Below, one piece after another: positions 50,608 to 51,162 of a DNA stretch of 51,162 nt. The DNA is taken from contig CACGBI010000007.1 in assembly GCA_902571235.1 (NCBI GenBank), positions 1 to 51,162 on the forward strand, written 5' to 3'. The translations under genes were made by a program, and so were the position numbers. Position 1 is the first letter of the stretch. Each line of letters begins with the position of its first letter. A model generated the notes under the pieces. It searched no databases, was not told where the DNA came from, and was given only the letters and a program-made list of their open reading frames with translations. This DNA comes from an uncultured Pelagibacteraceae bacterium. Its GTDB lineage: Bacteria > Pseudomonadota > Alphaproteobacteria > Pelagibacterales > Pelagibacteraceae.

Positions 50608-51162
50608 ACTTTAATTTTTAATTTTTTGTTACTTATTATTGTTCTTAATAGATTAATCATCATTGGAACTTTATCTTTATTAACTTTTTTTAAAATAAAA
50701 GGTGCTATCTCTCTAGCCAATTGTTCACCTTCAACAGTATCGTTAGGCATAAATTTTTTTTTTGCAGTTTTAAAGGTATATCCTTTTCCTAAATAACTTC
50801 CCATTTTACTGTTTCTTCCTCCAGCTGCACTCACAAATAAATCACCAGCTCCGGCAAGGCCTAATATTGTTTCTTCTTTGCCTTTAAAAAATTTAGTCAA
50901 ATATTTCATTTCTATTAGAGATTTTTGAAATAAATTTGATGATGCATTTAAACTTTGACCAGCGCCAATAATCATTGAATATATATTTTTTATTGCTGAA
51001 CATACTTCAATACCAACTATATCCTTTGAAAATTCTGTTATGTAGTATTTTGTAGATATAATTTTTCCAATATTTTTAGCAATACCAATATTTTTATTTG
51101 CAACAATAACACTTGTTTGATTTTTTTTTGCGAGTTCTTTTGCTAAACAAGGACCTTTTAAA
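50604..51162 (-). CDS. gpsA: Glycerol-3-phosphate dehydrogenase [NAD(P)+], partial (runs off window end)
   Basis: Reading frame stays open upstream of listed Met to the window edge ([24 protein letters not shown]...[15 protein letters not shown]); [21 protein letters not shown]. Confidence 0.85.
   Translation of the reverse strand, partial: LKGPCLAKELAKKNQTSVIVANKNIGIAKNIGKIISTKYYITEFSKDIVGIEVCSAIKNIYSMIIGAGQSLNASSNLFQKSLIEMKYLTKFFKGKEETILGLAGAGDLFVSAAGGRNSKMGSYLGKGYTFKTAKKKFMPNDTVEGEQLAREIAPFILKKVNKDKVPMMINLLRTIISNKKLKIKV

Noticed and set aside
1-51162. CRISPR arrays, IS elements, phage genes, tRNA/rRNA genes
   Set aside because: No direct-repeat arrays, transposase or integrase motifs, or T-loop/anticodon patterns seen on reading; homopolymer A/T runs are compositional.

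Overview
AT-rich, gene-dense, near gap-free window. Gene content and style match a SAR11 / Pelagibacterales (Alphaproteobacteria) chromosome. No tRNA, rRNA, CRISPR, prophage or transposon was recognised. The main theme is oxidation of methylated compounds and C1-folate metabolism: dimethylglycine/sarcosine dehydrogenase with etfB-etfA-ETF:QO, heterotetrameric sarcosine oxidase (soxBDAG), fhs, an MTHFR/GcvT-like pair divergent from a Rieske oxygenase, and a second DmdA/GcvT-like protein. Other content: aceA, a TPP riboswitch in front of an SSS transporter (thiV-like), moaA-C-D-E, an Fbp/Sfu-type iron ABC transporter behind a Fur-box-like palindrome, azlCD, folE-acuI-lysR, hisI, purEK, csp and a partial gpsA. 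Best candidates for something undescribed: (1) a tight four-gene operon of an M19-dipeptidase-like protein with altered metal ligands, a 551-aa protein of unknown function, a DUF3726-like protein and an unlisted 56-aa CxxC/CxxC protein; (2) the coupled MTHFR + GcvT-like pair with its divergent Rieske oxygenase, which resembles an uncharacterised demethylation route; (3) an unlisted Cys-rich mini-protein plus an attenuator-like hairpin inside the iron-uptake operon. Family names come from motif recognition and memory, without database searches.
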